Source: Nitrospira sp. ND1 (GTDB taxonomy: Bacteria > Nitrospirota > Nitrospiria > Nitrospirales > Nitrospiraceae). Taken from it: a stretch of 64,000 nt of DNA. Of the stretch, positions 51,930 to 62,072 are shown in pieces. A model generated the notes under the pieces. The model saw only the letters and a program-made list of their open reading frames with translations. It was not told where the DNA came from and ran no database searches. Each line of letters starts with the position of its first letter. The stretch's first letter is position 1. A program made the position numbers and the translations under genes. The stretch spans positions 714,795-778,794 of the forward strand of contig NZ_FWEX01000006.1 in the NCBI RefSeq assembly GCF_900170025.1. Reading direction: 5' to 3'.

Positions 51930-52733
51930 ATGCAAGTAATCACTCCGCGCCCGATACTCGCGACCGCGTCTCCTCGCAACATCCGTCCCATCGCACTCTT
52001 CTGGATGCTTGGAGTCGGTACCTTGATGCTGGGAGGCTGTGTTTCGCAACAAACCTATGAGACAGCCAGGCATGAGGTAAAAACGCGGGCCACTGAACTC
52101 GCCCAGACTCAGGCGGACATCCAGAGCCTCGAACAACAACGAGAAGAGACTCACCTCGCCAATCAGCGTGAGGAACGCTCTCTTGCCACTCTCAAGGGCG
52201 AACTGAAAAAGATCCAGCTCGCCTACGAGCAGCTTCACAAGAGCAACCAGGCCAAACTCGCGGCCCTCGAGTACAGCATCGTGGCATTACGCGCCCGGCA
52301 TCAGGCCATGTTGAAGGAAATCAGCGAGACCAAACGGATCGAGAAACGGCTGGAAGCGCTCACGGCCCAACACGAACACACGATGGCGACAACACCATCC
52401 GGCCCGGAGGCCCGTGTGACCACGGTGGACGGAAGCCCGCAGGAGCCGCACCTGGTCGCGGTCATCACCCCGCAAACGCCACAGATTGATTCCACGCCGA
52501 CCGCATCGCAGGCGCCCCCAGCCGCCACCAGTGCCGACACGACACCGGCGGTGCCTCAGCCCGCACCGGTCGTCGCAACCCCGCCTTCACCCAGTACTCC
52601 TGCAAAGGCCGCGCAGGCACCCGCTGCGCCACAAGCCCCGCGACCCGCGACCGCAGCAGCCCCTCAGGACGAATCCTGGTTCTCAAGTGTGACGGGATGG
52701 TTCACGTCCCTCTTCGACTGGATCTGGGCCTAG
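51930..52733 (+). CDS. coiled-coil lipoprotein with Pro/Ala-rich tail
   Basis: The 267-residue protein has a lipoprotein signal ending in LGGCVS near residue 37. A coiled coil spans about residues 45-155 (ARHEVKTRATELAQTQADIQ). A proline/alanine/threonine-rich linker (about 160-245) follows. It ends in an aromatic motif WFSSVTGWFTSLFDWIWA that may bind membrane or a partner. The coiled coil suggests an envelope scaffolding role. The function is unknown. Confidence 0.7.
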   Translation: MQVITPRPILATASPRNIRPIALFWMLGVGTLMLGGCVSQQTYETARHEVKTRATELAQTQADIQSLEQQREETHLANQREERSLATLKGELKKIQLAYEQLHKSNQAKLAALEYSIVALRARHQAMLKEISETKRIEKRLEALTAQHEHTMATTPSGPEARVTTVDGSPQEPHLVAVITPQTPQIDSTPTASQAPPAATSADTTPAVPQPAPVVATPPSPSTPAKAAQAPAAPQAPRPATAAAPQDESWFSSVTGWFTSLFDWIWA

Positions 52734-52793
52734 AGATCGTCCTCAACGCCTCTCTCCATCAATTCTGATCCAGGCGTGTCATCGCCTTATCAG

Positions 52794-52829
52794 CCCCACC
52801 GGAGCCCTCAAGACTGAGCCCCGGTGGGG
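52794..52829. terminator. hairpin between convergent genes
   Basis: CCCCACCGG (52794-52802) pairs with CCGGTGGGG (52821-52829). The right arm overlaps the 3' end of the DUF3565 gene. Probably a shared terminator for the lipoprotein gene and DUF3565. Confidence 0.5.
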
Positions 52830-53029
52830 TCGAACCCGTCGCCCCCTTCTTCACACTTTTTACAATTCAACTCCGTCCCGAGGAACGCTCGCCGCCCCTC
52901 CTCCGTCAATACCCACGGACGACTCGTCATAGGCGGCTGATGTCGCACATGTTGGCCATGACCGCAGCGAAGGTCGGCCACCCAATGGCCTTCGTCGTCC
53001 TGGTGATACCCGATAATCGCCTGTTGCAT
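52808..53029 (-). CDS. DUF3565 domain-containing protein
   Basis: The 73-residue protein shows the family pattern QAIIGYHQDDEGHWVADLRC, GHGQHVRH, RPWVLTEEGRRAFLG and C-terminal LNCKKCEE. The cysteine and histidine residues may bind a metal. DUF3565 proteins are short cytoplasmic proteins of unknown function. Confidence 0.9.
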   Translation of the reverse strand: MQQAIIGYHQDDEGHWVADLRCGHGQHVRHQPPMTSRPWVLTEEGRRAFLGTELNCKKCEEGGDGFDPTGAQS

Positions 53030-53170
53030 ACCGGACTCCCCGTGTTTCGTGCCGCTGTTTTGAATTGACGCACTCCCCTGACAGAACCGGACGCGTGGAT
53101 ACCTGCATCCAAAGGGACTGTGGTAGACTTCCGCGCCCGGCAGAGTAGCATGTTTTCCAGGAGGTTGCGG

Positions 53171-54070
53171 ATGGCACAGTCAGAATTTCGAATCGGCATC
53201 GTGGGAATAGGACGGATGGGGGCCAACATGGCTCGGCGGCTACACGACCTCCACTATGCGATCGTGGCGGTCTATGACACCGACACGGAACGCGCGGGGG
53301 CGCTCGCGAAGGAACTCGCGTGCACGGCGGTCACGACTCCGGCGCGTGTGGCTGAGTTGGCCGATACGGTGCTGACGGTGGTGTCGGACGATGCCGCCAT
53401 GCGCCAAATCTATTCACTCGGCGGGCCAGACAGTTTGCTACGCCACGCCGCCAATCGCCTGTTCATCAATTGCGCCACCCTGTCACCTGAGCTCCAAAGA
53501 GAAGTCCATGCGTTGGTCGAGCAACAGGGCGGCCGAAGCCTGGAAGCCTGCATGGCCAGCAGCATCACACAAGCGCGCCAGGGCACGCTCTATTTAATGT
53601 GCGGCGGACGACCGGAGGTGTTCGAGCGGGCGAAGCCGCTCTTGCAGGATCTGAGCGCACACCTGCGGTATATCGGGCCTGCGGGCGAAGCCGCCAAGGT
53701 GAAGGCCCTGGTAAACATGGTCATGAACGCCAACACCGCCGCGCTGGCTGAAGGACTCGGACTGGGGTCGGCCCTCGGCCTGGACCTCACGATGCTTCGA
53801 GAAGTCTTTTCACAGACCGGCGCCAACTCCCGCGTGCTCGAAACCGACGGTGAGGACATGCAACAGCGGGCTCACGACTGCTACTTCTCAGCCGCCCACG
53901 CGGCAAAAGACTCGGGGATCGCCTGCGCATTGGCCCAACAGGCAGGCTTGGACCTGCCCCTGGCCAAAGCCACCTACGATCAATATCGACGTCTCATCGA
54001 CCATGGTAAGGGAGAATTAGATAAATCTGCCGTCGCTGAGCTGACCTTCAAAGACCGGCTGAATCATTGA
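53171..54070 (+). CDS. 3-hydroxyisobutyrate-dehydrogenase-like NAD(P) oxidoreductase
   Basis: The 299-residue protein starts with the Rossmann motif GIVGIGRMGANMARRL and has YDTDTERAG, INCATLSPE and the catalytic lysine in AAKVKALVNMVMNA. The C-terminal helical domain dimerises. Related enzymes reduce tartronate semialdehyde, succinic semialdehyde or glyoxylate, or oxidise beta-hydroxyacids. The substrate is not known. AGGAGG lies upstream of the ATG at 53171; an earlier frame to 53120 is not needed. Confidence 0.87.
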   Translation: MAQSEFRIGIVGIGRMGANMARRLHDLHYAIVAVYDTDTERAGALAKELACTAVTTPARVAELADTVLTVVSDDAAMRQIYSLGGPDSLLRHAANRLFINCATLSPELQREVHALVEQQGGRSLEACMASSITQARQGTLYLMCGGRPEVFERAKPLLQDLSAHLRYIGPAGEAAKVKALVNMVMNANTAALAEGLGLGSALGLDLTMLREVFSQTGANSRVLETDGEDMQQRAHDCYFSAAHAAKDSGIACALAQQAGLDLPLAKATYDQYRRLIDHGKGELDKSAVAELTFKDRLNH

Positions 54071-54179
54071 CGATCTGACGCCCCACACATTCTACCGATG
54101 GAAGCAGCGCCCCGGTCACAGCCGCACCGACCACCCTCGCAGTAGTTCACGAAGCCCGCGCTCGCCGGTCCGCTCCGGG

Positions 54180-54644
54180 CTAATGCTTTTCGAACGACCG
54201 CTCCGGTCGCACGGACGCATCAAGAAATCGCCACCGCTTCTGGGCATCGACATCGAACGCGCCAAGAAATGTGGCCTGGCCGACCAGCGATTGAAACTCC
54301 ACCAGGCGAAGGCTGCAGTTGGCCGGATCGAACACCCGCGCATCGTACTGCCCCAAGACCGTGATGACGCCCGACGGCTGTTGGTAGACATTCCGCCGCC
54401 CGGCATACCCCGTGTCGGGAAACAATTCCGACGTGACTGAGCAGCCGCGCGGCCCTTCAATGCGAAGGGTCAATCGATAGCGGGAGAGAAAGGGGTGCGT
54501 GGCGAGGCGAGTCAGATTCAACCGAAGCCCGGCCGAGGGAAGATCGAACTCGGCCGGCTCAGGGCGATCACTATTGCAGGCCGACAGGAGGAGGACCAGA
54601 CCGATCAGAGCCCAGCCCGGTCCTCTCCCTCGTCCCCTCATCAT
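54180..54644 (-). CDS. hypothetical lipoprotein
   Basis: The 154-residue protein has a lipobox (WALIGLVLLLSACNSD). The mature part is beta-rich (LTLRIEGPRGCSVTSELF) with cysteines in GPRGCS and PANCSL that could form a disulfide. I do not recognise the family. It overlaps the upstream heme-binding-like gene by ATGA (54641-54644), so the two form an operon. Confidence 0.65.
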   Translation of the reverse strand: MMRGRGRGPGWALIGLVLLLSACNSDRPEPAEFDLPSAGLRLNLTRLATHPFLSRYRLTLRIEGPRGCSVTSELFPDTGYAGRRNVYQQPSGVITVLGQYDARVFDPANCSLRLVEFQSLVGQATFLGAFDVDAQKRWRFLDASVRPERSFEKH

Positions 54645-55195
54645 TTGGCCGTAGGCATCTTCGAGGCCGCTCCGATTGCATCAAGGCCCGCTTCGGCGCA
54701 GGCATCGTCCAGATGCGTACCAGGCGCGCCCCCGACACCGATCGCCCCGACCACCTCGCCGGCGATTTCGATGGGTAACCCGCCACCGACCATCAGAATA
54801 CTCTCATTCATCTCTCGCAATGCTTGCAATGCGGGCTGCTTGGCAATCATGTCGGCCAAGTCGCTCGTCGCGCGCCGCAAGCTGGCAGCGGTATAGGCCT
54901 TCTTTCTGCTGCTATCGACGGTATGTGGACCAGCCCCGTCGGCCCGCATCATGGCCCGCAAGACCCCTGCGCGATCTACGACCGACGCACTGACCCGATA
55001 GCCGTCCTTCTTGCAGAAATCGAGCGCCGCTTGCGCAGCTTTACCCGCTAATGCCGCCGGCAACACAGCCTCTTTGGGTAATTCATCCGCCGCCGACGCC
55101 ACCACAGGCCACCCGCCGGCCAGGAACAGAACCCCCGCCATCATGCCGACACGCCCCAGGCCCCGTTTCAACGATTGTATCGTCCCCACCATCAC
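54641..55195 (-). CDS. GlcG/HbpS-type heme-binding protein (DUF336)
   Basis: The 184-residue protein has a signal peptide (MAGVLFLAGGWPVVASAADEL) and the GlcG/DUF336 fold: ALDFCKKDGYRVSASVVDRAG, RADGAGPHTVDSSRKKAYTAAS, GGLPIEIAGEVVGAIGVGGAPG and a closing DDACAEAGLDAI. Such proteins bind heme or act in two-component sensing, and are secreted here. It overlaps the following lipoprotein gene. Confidence 0.85.
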   Translation of the reverse strand: MMVGTIQSLKRGLGRVGMMAGVLFLAGGWPVVASAADELPKEAVLPAALAGKAAQAALDFCKKDGYRVSASVVDRAGVLRAMMRADGAGPHTVDSSRKKAYTAASLRRATSDLADMIAKQPALQALREMNESILMVGGGLPIEIAGEVVGAIGVGGAPGTHLDDACAEAGLDAIGAASKMPTAK

Positions 55196-55335
55196 AGGCC
55201 TCCTTCGTTCTCTATCCCCTGCGTAGTCAACCGAACACCCCTATCCGTATTCCGACGTGCGAGGGTACGGCCATCAAACCGCTCTGTCAATACTCAGCGC
55301 TCAAGCTTTCAGATATGCGAACAGGTACCGGCGTG

Positions 55336-56322
55336 CTAGGAATACAGGGCGAACTTCGCGGCAGGGGACAACTGTTCGTGGCCGACCGATCGAGGGAGGG
55401 AATAACGGGCCGCATCGAGTCCGGCATTGGAGGTGTAGACACCCACCAGGACGATTCGCGGATGCGTAAGCGACCGACCTCCTCGGTGCAGCCCACTCGC
55501 ATCACACAGGATGACACTGCCCGCCGGCCCGACGCAGGAGACAGACGGCAACGGCGTATCGTTGATGAGTTGGTCGAGCACATCCTGTTTCGGGTACCGA
55601 CCGGTCGGGGGAATGGCAGGAAAGAGCGATCCGTACTCACCGCCCACCTGAGAACGCTTCACATAAGTGAACGGCCCCATCGTCCCATCGACATCGCTCA
55701 ACAATACAAAGACCTTGATGATGCGCTTATCTTCATGGTCGCGATGCCAGAGCTCCGCAGAGATCGGCGGCTCACCCTCACACACCGGGATGTTATGCCA
55801 GACGTCCATGTAGTTGAGACGGACCTGCAGCCCGAGATAAGTACTGGCGATACTCAGCAACTGCGGATGGAGAAAGAACCGGATGAAAGACGAGGGAATG
55901 GGCGGTCGTTTCGCGCGACGTCCGATCGCCCGCACCACGTACCATTTCGCATCGTTCGGATTGTATCGCTGCCTGATCTTCCGTTGGACATCCTGCCCGG
56001 CGAGCATCATCCCGGCATCCCGAGCCAGATCCCGGAACAAAGCCGGATCTTGCGCCAGAGTTTCGACGGAGGTGCGAAAGATCCCGTCGGTGTCGAGGGC
56101 GCGAACCGCCTCGACACCATGCGGACCAAGCACCTGCGGAATCGAGCGGAACACCCGCCGGGATCGGCGATTGATCGCCCCATAAAGAGGCGGGGACCAG
56201 CGAAGTCGATAGAAGAGCCGCCCGAGGATCGACAAGGGCCAGACATAGACCATCAAGCTGCGCACCAGCTGCAGACAGGTTTTTCCACGCCACAGTGTGT
56301 GCCACCCTCCGACTCGTTTCAC
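55336..56322 (-). CDS. phytanoyl-CoA dioxygenase family protein (PhyH)
   Basis: The 328-residue protein has the Fe(II)/2-oxoglutarate PhyH fold. The iron ligands are HxD in ELWHRDHED (about residue 190) and a distal histidine in ASGLHRGGRS; a following arginine could bind 2-oxoglutarate. An N-terminal hydrophobic stretch (LQLVRSLMVYVWPLSILG) could be a membrane contact. The start is GTG at 56322. The substrate is unknown; PhyH enzymes hydroxylate lipids, amino acids or natural products. Confidence 0.82.
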   Translation of the reverse strand: MKRVGGWHTLWRGKTCLQLVRSLMVYVWPLSILGRLFYRLRWSPPLYGAINRRSRRVFRSIPQVLGPHGVEAVRALDTDGIFRTSVETLAQDPALFRDLARDAGMMLAGQDVQRKIRQRYNPNDAKWYVVRAIGRRAKRPPIPSSFIRFFLHPQLLSIASTYLGLQVRLNYMDVWHNIPVCEGEPPISAELWHRDHEDKRIIKVFVLLSDVDGTMGPFTYVKRSQVGGEYGSLFPAIPPTGRYPKQDVLDQLINDTPLPSVSCVGPAGSVILCDASGLHRGGRSLTHPRIVLVGVYTSNAGLDAARYSLPRSVGHEQLSPAAKFALYS

Positions 56323-56542
56323 GCCACCCCCGCTTGCCGCTCAAGCACGGACAACAAGAAGGCTTCCGGTCGTCTGCGACAGGAGACCGGTTTTCCAGCA
56401 TCCCCCTGCAGCTCCGGGACATCGGGGCTCATAAGAGATCCGAGCCGCAATGGCCTGCGCATCAGACAACCACTCCGTGATGATTGAGGGACTCAGTTCA
56501 ACACTGCTGACTGAGTGAGACACGGGCGAGGTCAACAGCCAG
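56323..56542. other. intergenic DNA before the MITE-like repeat
   Basis: No credible gene is seen in these 220 bp. A minus-strand open frame over 56341-56535 (MTSPVSHSVSSVELSPSIIT) has no Shine-Dalgarno or known motif, and could be a decayed fragment. The MITE-like repeat follows. Confidence 0.3.
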
Positions 56543-56751
56543 CTAGCAGGTTGTCGGTTCAGCGCCGCCGCTCTTGTATTTTTTTGAATCGGCTGCGATC
56601 AGGTATTCCAGGCGCACCGCCTGCAGGCGGTTCAAAAAGGCCGTCCAGCAAGGCCGCAGCGAATGAAGGGCCAAGGCGTACCCTCTGCGGTACGTTGAGA
56701 CTCTGAATGGAGCGAGAACGCCGGCGGCGGACTTTTTCAACGGCCTGCTAG
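56543..56751. repeat. 209-bp MITE-like repeat with CTAGCAGG ends
   Basis: The element is bounded by perfect inverted CTAGCAGG (56543-56550) and CCTGCTAG (56744-56751). Inside are a second imperfect inverted pair, 56623-56646 (GCAGGCGGTTCAAAAAGGCC) and 56726-56748, and a perfect palindrome CCGCCTGCAGGCGG at 56617-56630. There is no transposase. A shorter, diverged relative lies at 62164-62210. Its right end supplies the TAG stop (56748-56750) of the lipoprotein gene to its right. Confidence 0.65.
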
Positions 56752-57254
56752 AAGGTGGAGATGGGATGGATAACAGCATCCAGCGTGCCGGGACGATGCA
56801 ACTCCTCGATCCAGACCCTTGCTTGCGCGACGTAAAAGGTATAGTCGCTCTCCGGATAACTCAGCACCACGGCGTAGAGCAGCTGCTCGGCTTCCTGCTC
56901 ACGTCCGGCGCTCAGGCTCGTCCGGGCCGCCTGCAAGGTGCACGAAGCGGCCAGCGCTTTGGGATCAACAGTCGTGCGAACCGGCTGTCGCGTGACAAAC
57001 CGGTCAAGGCTCTTGGGAACATCCGGAGCGGGAACCACATGCGTATCAGCGGACTGCTGCAGCTGTTTCGCTGCCGACAAGACCGTCTCGACATCGCCGC
57101 TCGATTGGCAATGCCGGTACAATTCCCACATCGACATCACGGAAGCCGAGCGAGGTGCCGGCTGACGCGTTGAGGAATCGAAGAGCTGACAGCCGGTCAG
57201 GAACAACCCGGCGGACAGGAGTGCGACAATTGTGACGGATGTGTGCTGACGCAT
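56748..57254 (-). CDS. hypothetical lipoprotein ending inside a MITE-like repeat
   Basis: The 168-residue protein has a lipobox (TIVALLSAGLFLTGCQLF). It is helical, with a tetratricopeptide-like feel (MSMWELYRHCQSSGDVETVL, then AARTSLSAGREQEAEQLLYAV). The last codons (HPISTF, TAG) come from the edge of the repeat at 56543-56751, so an insertion probably created the stop and may have trimmed the tail. The start at 57254 has AAGGA-type sequence upstream. Family and function unknown. Confidence 0.65.
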   Translation of the reverse strand: MRQHTSVTIVALLSAGLFLTGCQLFDSSTRQPAPRSASVMSMWELYRHCQSSGDVETVLSAAKQLQQSADTHVVPAPDVPKSLDRFVTRQPVRTTVDPKALAASCTLQAARTSLSAGREQEAEQLLYAVVLSYPESDYTFYVAQARVWIEELHRPGTLDAVIHPISTF

Positions 57255-57396
57255 CTTCCTTATCCTTACCGGATCGCTTCTTTGGCTGTCAAGATTTCCG
57301 GAGCAGAATCTGGAAGGAACGTGACAAGACAGGAGCACTCACGCGCTCATGTCAGCATGGAACCGGCAATTGTTGAAGGAACCGCAACGTCACTGT

Positions 57397-59382
57397 TCAG
57401 CGCAGGCTCGATGATCGCTCATGAACCGCGCCGAGATCTTCAATGAGCGCGCGCAAGGGTTCGGCCACGGACCAGGCCTGCGCCACGCAGCCACGCGCTC
57501 GATGCGGGTGTTGACCGTCGAAGATCTCCGACACGTGGCCCAGGCAGGCTTCGTGTAAATGTTCGTGCAACCCGTCGAGAAACATGCGCGCATCCCGCCG
57601 CACCGCCGGACTATCGCCATAGGTGTTCACCCACGCTGTCACGAACGGGCCGAGCAGAAACGGCCATACGGTGCCTTGATGGTACGCGCCATCCCGCTCG
57701 GAGACCCCGCCCTCGTACGAAGCACAGAATCGGATGTCCTCCGGCGCCAACGTGCGTAAGCCCAGCGGCGTGAGCAATCGCTCTCTCACGAGCTGCAAGA
57801 TGTGTTTCGCCTGTGCCTCCGTCACCAGCCGATCATCCAACGCCAGGGCATAAATCTGGTTCGGACGGAGCGAGGCGTCGTCTCCCATCGGCCCGTCCAC
57901 CACATCGAAGAGATAGCCCCCGGTCCGGTACCAGAAGCGGGCCCGGAACGACTCGGTGGCCCTGGCACGATCCTGCCGGCATTGTGCCGCGTACGCCGGT
58001 TCCCCGAATTGCGCCGCCAGTTCGGCAGCCGCCGCCAATGCCCGCACCCAGAGCGCTTGAATCTCGACCGGTTTCCCGTGCCGGGGAGTCACCACCCAAT
58101 CGCCGATTTTGACATCCATCCATGTGAGCTGAACGCCCTCCTCGCCGCCGGTAATCATCCCGTCGTCGTCCATGTGAATGCCGAACCGCGTGCCTCGACG
58201 ATACCCCTCCACAATCTGTTTGATCGCGGGCCAGGCGGTCCGACGCACTCCGTCGAGGTCGCGGCTATAGTGAAGATAGCGGTCCACGGCATGAATAAAC
58301 CATAAGGACGCATCGATCGTGTTGTACTCAGGCTGTTCGCCGATGTCGGGAAATCGATTCGGCACCATCCCTTGCGACACATGAGACGCAAACGCCTCGA
58401 TGACCTGCCGGGCCACGTCGTAACGACCCGTCACGAGGCAGAGCCCCGGCAAGGCGATAAATGTGTCTCGCCCCCAATCGGCAAACCAGGGATACCCGGC
58501 GATCACCGTCTGCCCGTTTCCCCGCCGGACAAGATACGCGCCGCTCGCAACCCAGAGTTCCTGCGCCAACGCATCGTCGGTCGGCGCCGATACCGGACAC
58601 TCTGCGCGCCGCCGCCGCTCCGCCGCTACAACCTGCGCGACATCGACGGACTCAAGCTGTTCGGTCGTGAACAGAAGTTCCGCCACCGATCCCGGAGTGA
58701 GCGTGAACTCACATTCGCCCGGCGACCACCAGTCCTCCGTATGGTCCAGGCCGCGTTCGCGCTCGATCCGATAGTGAATGTGGCGGTACCAATCCGGCCC
58801 ATGGTGGTACTCCCCGTTGTGGAACGCCAGCACGGCAGGTAGCGCATCGTAGGGTTGCCACGTGACACGGCCCTCGTGAACCGTGGCCTGACTGCGCACC
58901 CCGGCGTTCTCCTGATGCAGCGCATGGAAGTCGCGACCCGAGAGCATCGGCCTGACCCGCAGCACCACAGCAGACGGTGCGTCGCCAAGCAACCGCCATC
59001 GCACGACGACCATATCGCGGCCATCCGGACAGAGCAGTTCACGCTCCAAGCGGATTCCATGGGAGGCGTAACGCCAGGTCGGCCATGGCAGGGCGGAGAA
59101 CCCGTCGCAATACCGATACCCTTCCGGATGAACCGCGCCGCTATACAGATTTGTCGAGAGCGGAAAGGATTGGCCGCCGACTTCCACCGATTCTTCGAGA
59201 TGATTCACCAGGACCACACGATCGACCGGCGGGCGTCTGGCCACCAGCAGCAACGCATGGTAGCGTCGCGTATTCGCGCCGGCGACGGTGCCCGAAGCAT
59301 ACCCGCCCCGCCCGTTCGTCTCCAGCCATTCCAGACTGAGTGCCCGGTCAAGGTCCTGACAGCGTCTCGAATCGATGGTCAT
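57397..59382 (-). CDS. GH133 glycogen debranching enzyme (amylo-alpha-1,6-glucosidase type)
   Basis: The 661-residue protein has an N-terminal beta-sandwich (LEWLETNGRGGYASGTVAGANTRRYH, residues about 17-45) and an (alpha/alpha)6 barrel with GYPWFADWGRDTFIALPGL, NTIDASLWFIHAVDRY, VQLTWMDVKI and SERDGAYHQGTVWP. It hydrolyses alpha-1,6 branch points in glycogen-like glucan in the cytoplasm. A GGAGG precedes the ATG. It lies 14 nt after the GH63 gene on the same strand and is probably co-expressed. Confidence 0.92.
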   Translation of the reverse strand: MTIDSRRCQDLDRALSLEWLETNGRGGYASGTVAGANTRRYHALLLVARRPPVDRVVLVNHLEESVEVGGQSFPLSTNLYSGAVHPEGYRYCDGFSALPWPTWRYASHGIRLERELLCPDGRDMVVVRWRLLGDAPSAVVLRVRPMLSGRDFHALHQENAGVRSQATVHEGRVTWQPYDALPAVLAFHNGEYHHGPDWYRHIHYRIERERGLDHTEDWWSPGECEFTLTPGSVAELLFTTEQLESVDVAQVVAAERRRRAECPVSAPTDDALAQELWVASGAYLVRRGNGQTVIAGYPWFADWGRDTFIALPGLCLVTGRYDVARQVIEAFASHVSQGMVPNRFPDIGEQPEYNTIDASLWFIHAVDRYLHYSRDLDGVRRTAWPAIKQIVEGYRRGTRFGIHMDDDGMITGGEEGVQLTWMDVKIGDWVVTPRHGKPVEIQALWVRALAAAAELAAQFGEPAYAAQCRQDRARATESFRARFWYRTGGYLFDVVDGPMGDDASLRPNQIYALALDDRLVTEAQAKHILQLVRERLLTPLGLRTLAPEDIRFCASYEGGVSERDGAYHQGTVWPFLLGPFVTAWVNTYGDSPAVRRDARMFLDGLHEHLHEACLGHVSEIFDGQHPHRARGCVAQAWSVAEPLRALIEDLGAVHERSSSLR

Positions 59383-59396
59383 CCCGTGCCTCCGGC

Positions 59397-62072
59397 TTAC
59401 TCGCCCGACTGCTGAATCAACTTGGCCACCAGCCCGGTCCAGCCTGTTTGATGGCTCGCGCCGATCCCGGCGCCGTTGTCGCCATGGAAATATTCATAGA
59501 ACAAGATGAGATCGCGCCAGTGCGGATCCTGCTGAAACTTTTCCGCACCGCCGTAGACGGGACGCCGACCATCGGGCCCGCGCAGAAAGGTATGCGTGAG
59601 CCGTCGGGACAGCTCAGCCGCAACGTCGGCGAGAGTGCGCTTCTGTCCCGACCCCGTCGGGTACTCGACCGTGAAGCCGTCGCCCAAATAATAGTGAAAC
59701 TTCTGAAGAGATTCGATCAGGAGGTAGTTCACGGGAAACCAGACCGGCCCCCGCCAATTGGAATTTCCCCCGAAGAGACCGTTGGTGGATTCCGCCGGTT
59801 GATATTCGACGCTTTGGCTCGTGCCCATCATCGAGAACACGTAGGGATGGTCCTTGTGATAACGGGACAGAGCCCGCACGCCATACGGCGACAAAAACTC
59901 CTGCTCATCCAACATGTACCGCAGGACCTTGGGCAGCCGGTGACGGTTGACGAGCGATAAGAACCGGCGCACCTCCCCGTCCTGCGACTGGGTTTCAATG
60001 TGCAGACTGAAATCCGGCCGGTTTTCGATGAACCATTGCATCCGGTGCTTAAAACGGGGCAACCGGTCGATGAGCTCGGAATCCAGCGTCTCCACCGCAA
60101 ACAACGGAATCAAGCCGACCATCGACCGCACCTTCATCGGAAACTTCTTCCCGTCCGGCAGGTGCAGCACGTCGTAGAAGAAGCCGTCGGCCTTGTTCCA
60201 GAGTTCGATCTTCGCATCGCCGATGTTGTTCATCGCCCGGCAGATGTAGACAAAATGCTCGAAGAACTTGCTGGCGACATCTTCATAGGCCCGGTCTTCC
60301 CGGGCCAATTCCAACGCGATGGACAACATGTTCAGGCAATACATCCCCATCCAGCTGGTTGCGTCGGATTGCTCGATGTGTCCGCCGGTGGGCAACGGCT
60401 TGCTGCGATCGAACACCCCGATGTTGTCCAACCCCAGAAATCCGCCCTGAAAAATATTCTTCCCCTCGGCATCCTTCCGATTCACCCACCAGGTAAAATT
60501 CAGCAGGAGCTTGTGGAACACCCGCTCCAGAAAGATGCGGTCGCCGACGCCCTTCCGCTTCTTCTCGATCTTATACACCCGCCAAGCCGCCCAGGCATGC
60601 ACCGGCGGATTCACGTCGCCCAAGGCCCATTCATAGGCGGGAATCTGCCCGTTGGGATGCATGTACCATTCGCGCAACATGAGGACGAGCTGATCCTTGG
60701 CAAAACGCGGATCGACAAGCGCGATCGGCAGGCAGTGAAACGCCAAGTCCCAGGCCGCATACCAGGGATATTCCCACTTATCCGGCATGGAAATGACATC
60801 GGCATTGTAGAGATGCGTCCAGTCGGCGTTCCTGCCATGCAGCCGCTCTTTAGGAGGTTCCGGTCCCGCCGGGTCGCCCTTCAGCCAGCGATCGACGTCG
60901 TAGTGATAAAACTGCTTGCTCCACAAGAGCCCGGCGAAGGCTTGCCGCTGCACCATTCGCGCATCTTCAGACACGTTCGCGGGGGCCAGTGCGGCATAAA
61001 ACTCATCCGCTTCCTTGAGACGGGCGGCAAAGACCGCATCGAATGCCTGCGGATCGACAGCCCCTTCGGCGGACTCGTTCGTGAACCGCAACCGAATCGT
61101 CACAGGCCGATCAGGCAACGCGGTCACCACATAGTGCGCGGACGCCTTCGACCCGATCTGGTCGGGATTGACCGCGCCCTTGTCGCCCTGCACGACGTAG
61201 TCATTGATCCCGTCTTTCACATGCCGTGCGCCATCCACATCGCCGTAGAGACGCCGGGTATTGGTTTCGTTTTCGGTGAACAACAGATCCGGCCCACCCT
61301 CGCAGAGCAACCGTCGCGGCCCGTAATACTCATGGTCGAACTCCACAATACCGACCGACGACGTCGATTCGCCTTTCCGCATCCGCGGGCGGCGCACATC
61401 GAGTCCCCACGACCAGGTGTTGCGGAACCAGATGGTCGGCAGCACTGTCAGCTGCGCCGGATCCGGACCGCGATTGACGATCTGGATCCGCATGAGCAAA
61501 TCCTCCGGCGAGGCCTTGGCATATTCGACGCCGACATCGAAGTAACGATCGCCGGCGAACACCCCCGTGTCGAGCAGCTCGAATTCCGGATCGGACCGGC
61601 CGCGACGACGGTTTTCTTCAATGAGTTGTGCATACGGAAACGCCGCCTGTGGATACTTATAGAGAAACTTCATGTAGGAATGCGTAGGCGTGGAGTCGAG
61701 ATAGAAATAATATTCTTTGGGATCCTCCCCGTGATTGCCCTCGTTCCCCGTGAGGCCGAACATCCGTTCTTTGAGAATCGGGTCCCGTCCGTTCCAAAGC
61801 GCCAGCGCGAGACAGACGAACTGGTGCCGATCACAAATGCCGGCCAATCCGTCTTCATTCCAACGGTAGGCTTTCGAGCGGGCATGGTCGTGGGGAACCG
61901 ATTCCCAGGCCGTCCCATACGGGCTATAGTCTTCGCGGACCGTTCCCCAAGCCCGTTCGCTGACATAGGGCCCCCAGCGTTTCCAGTGTTTCCTGCGCAG
62001 ATCGTCCTCATCCAGGCGCTGCTGCTCAGCGGACCCCGGACGAACAGCCTCCTCTCCCGGCGATGTCGACAT
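59397..62072 (-). CDS. GH63 family glucosidase
   Basis: The 891-residue cytoplasmic protein has an (alpha/alpha)6 barrel typical of GH63/MGH-type enzymes. Marks are [20 protein letters not shown] near residue 47, [30 protein letters not shown] (about 430-448), [25 protein letters not shown], and [15 protein letters not shown] near the end. It cleaves alpha-glucosides (for example glucosylglycerate or kojibiose-type links in relatives). It sits directly before the GH133 gene. GGAGA precedes the ATG. Confidence 0.9.
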   Translation of the reverse strand: MSTSPGEEAVRPGSAEQQRLDEDDLRRKHWKRWGPYVSERAWGTVREDYSPYGTAWESVPHDHARSKAYRWNEDGLAGICDRHQFVCLALALWNGRDPILKERMFGLTGNEGNHGEDPKEYYFYLDSTPTHSYMKFLYKYPQAAFPYAQLIEENRRRGRSDPEFELLDTGVFAGDRYFDVGVEYAKASPEDLLMRIQIVNRGPDPAQLTVLPTIWFRNTWSWGLDVRRPRMRKGESTSSVGIVEFDHEYYGPRRLLCEGGPDLLFTENETNTRRLYGDVDGARHVKDGINDYVVQGDKGAVNPDQIGSKASAHYVVTALPDRPVTIRLRFTNESAEGAVDPQAFDAVFAARLKEADEFYAALAPANVSEDARMVQRQAFAGLLWSKQFYHYDVDRWLKGDPAGPEPPKERLHGRNADWTHLYNADVISMPDKWEYPWYAAWDLAFHCLPIALVDPRFAKDQLVLMLREWYMHPNGQIPAYEWALGDVNPPVHAWAAWRVYKIEKKRKGVGDRIFLERVFHKLLLNFTWWVNRKDAEGKNIFQGGFLGLDNIGVFDRSKPLPTGGHIEQSDATSWMGMYCLNMLSIALELAREDRAYEDVASKFFEHFVYICRAMNNIGDAKIELWNKADGFFYDVLHLPDGKKFPMKVRSMVGLIPLFAVETLDSELIDRLPRFKHRMQWFIENRPDFSLHIETQSQDGEVRRFLSLVNRHRLPKVLRYMLDEQEFLSPYGVRALSRYHKDHPYVFSMMGTSQSVEYQPAESTNGLFGGNSNWRGPVWFPVNYLLIESLQKFHYYLGDGFTVEYPTGSGQKRTLADVAAELSRRLTHTFLRGPDGRRPVYGGAEKFQQDPHWRDLILFYEYFHGDNGAGIGASHQTGWTGLVAKLIQQSGE

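Noticed and set aside
55051-56487. Plus-strand open frame of 478 codons across the PhyH gene
   Set aside because: Antisense to PhyH with its iron-binding motif; no recognisable protein.
56341-56535. Minus-strand open frame (64 codons) in the intergenic region
   Set aside because: No Shine-Dalgarno and no recognisable motif; could be a decayed fragment but I cannot support a gene.
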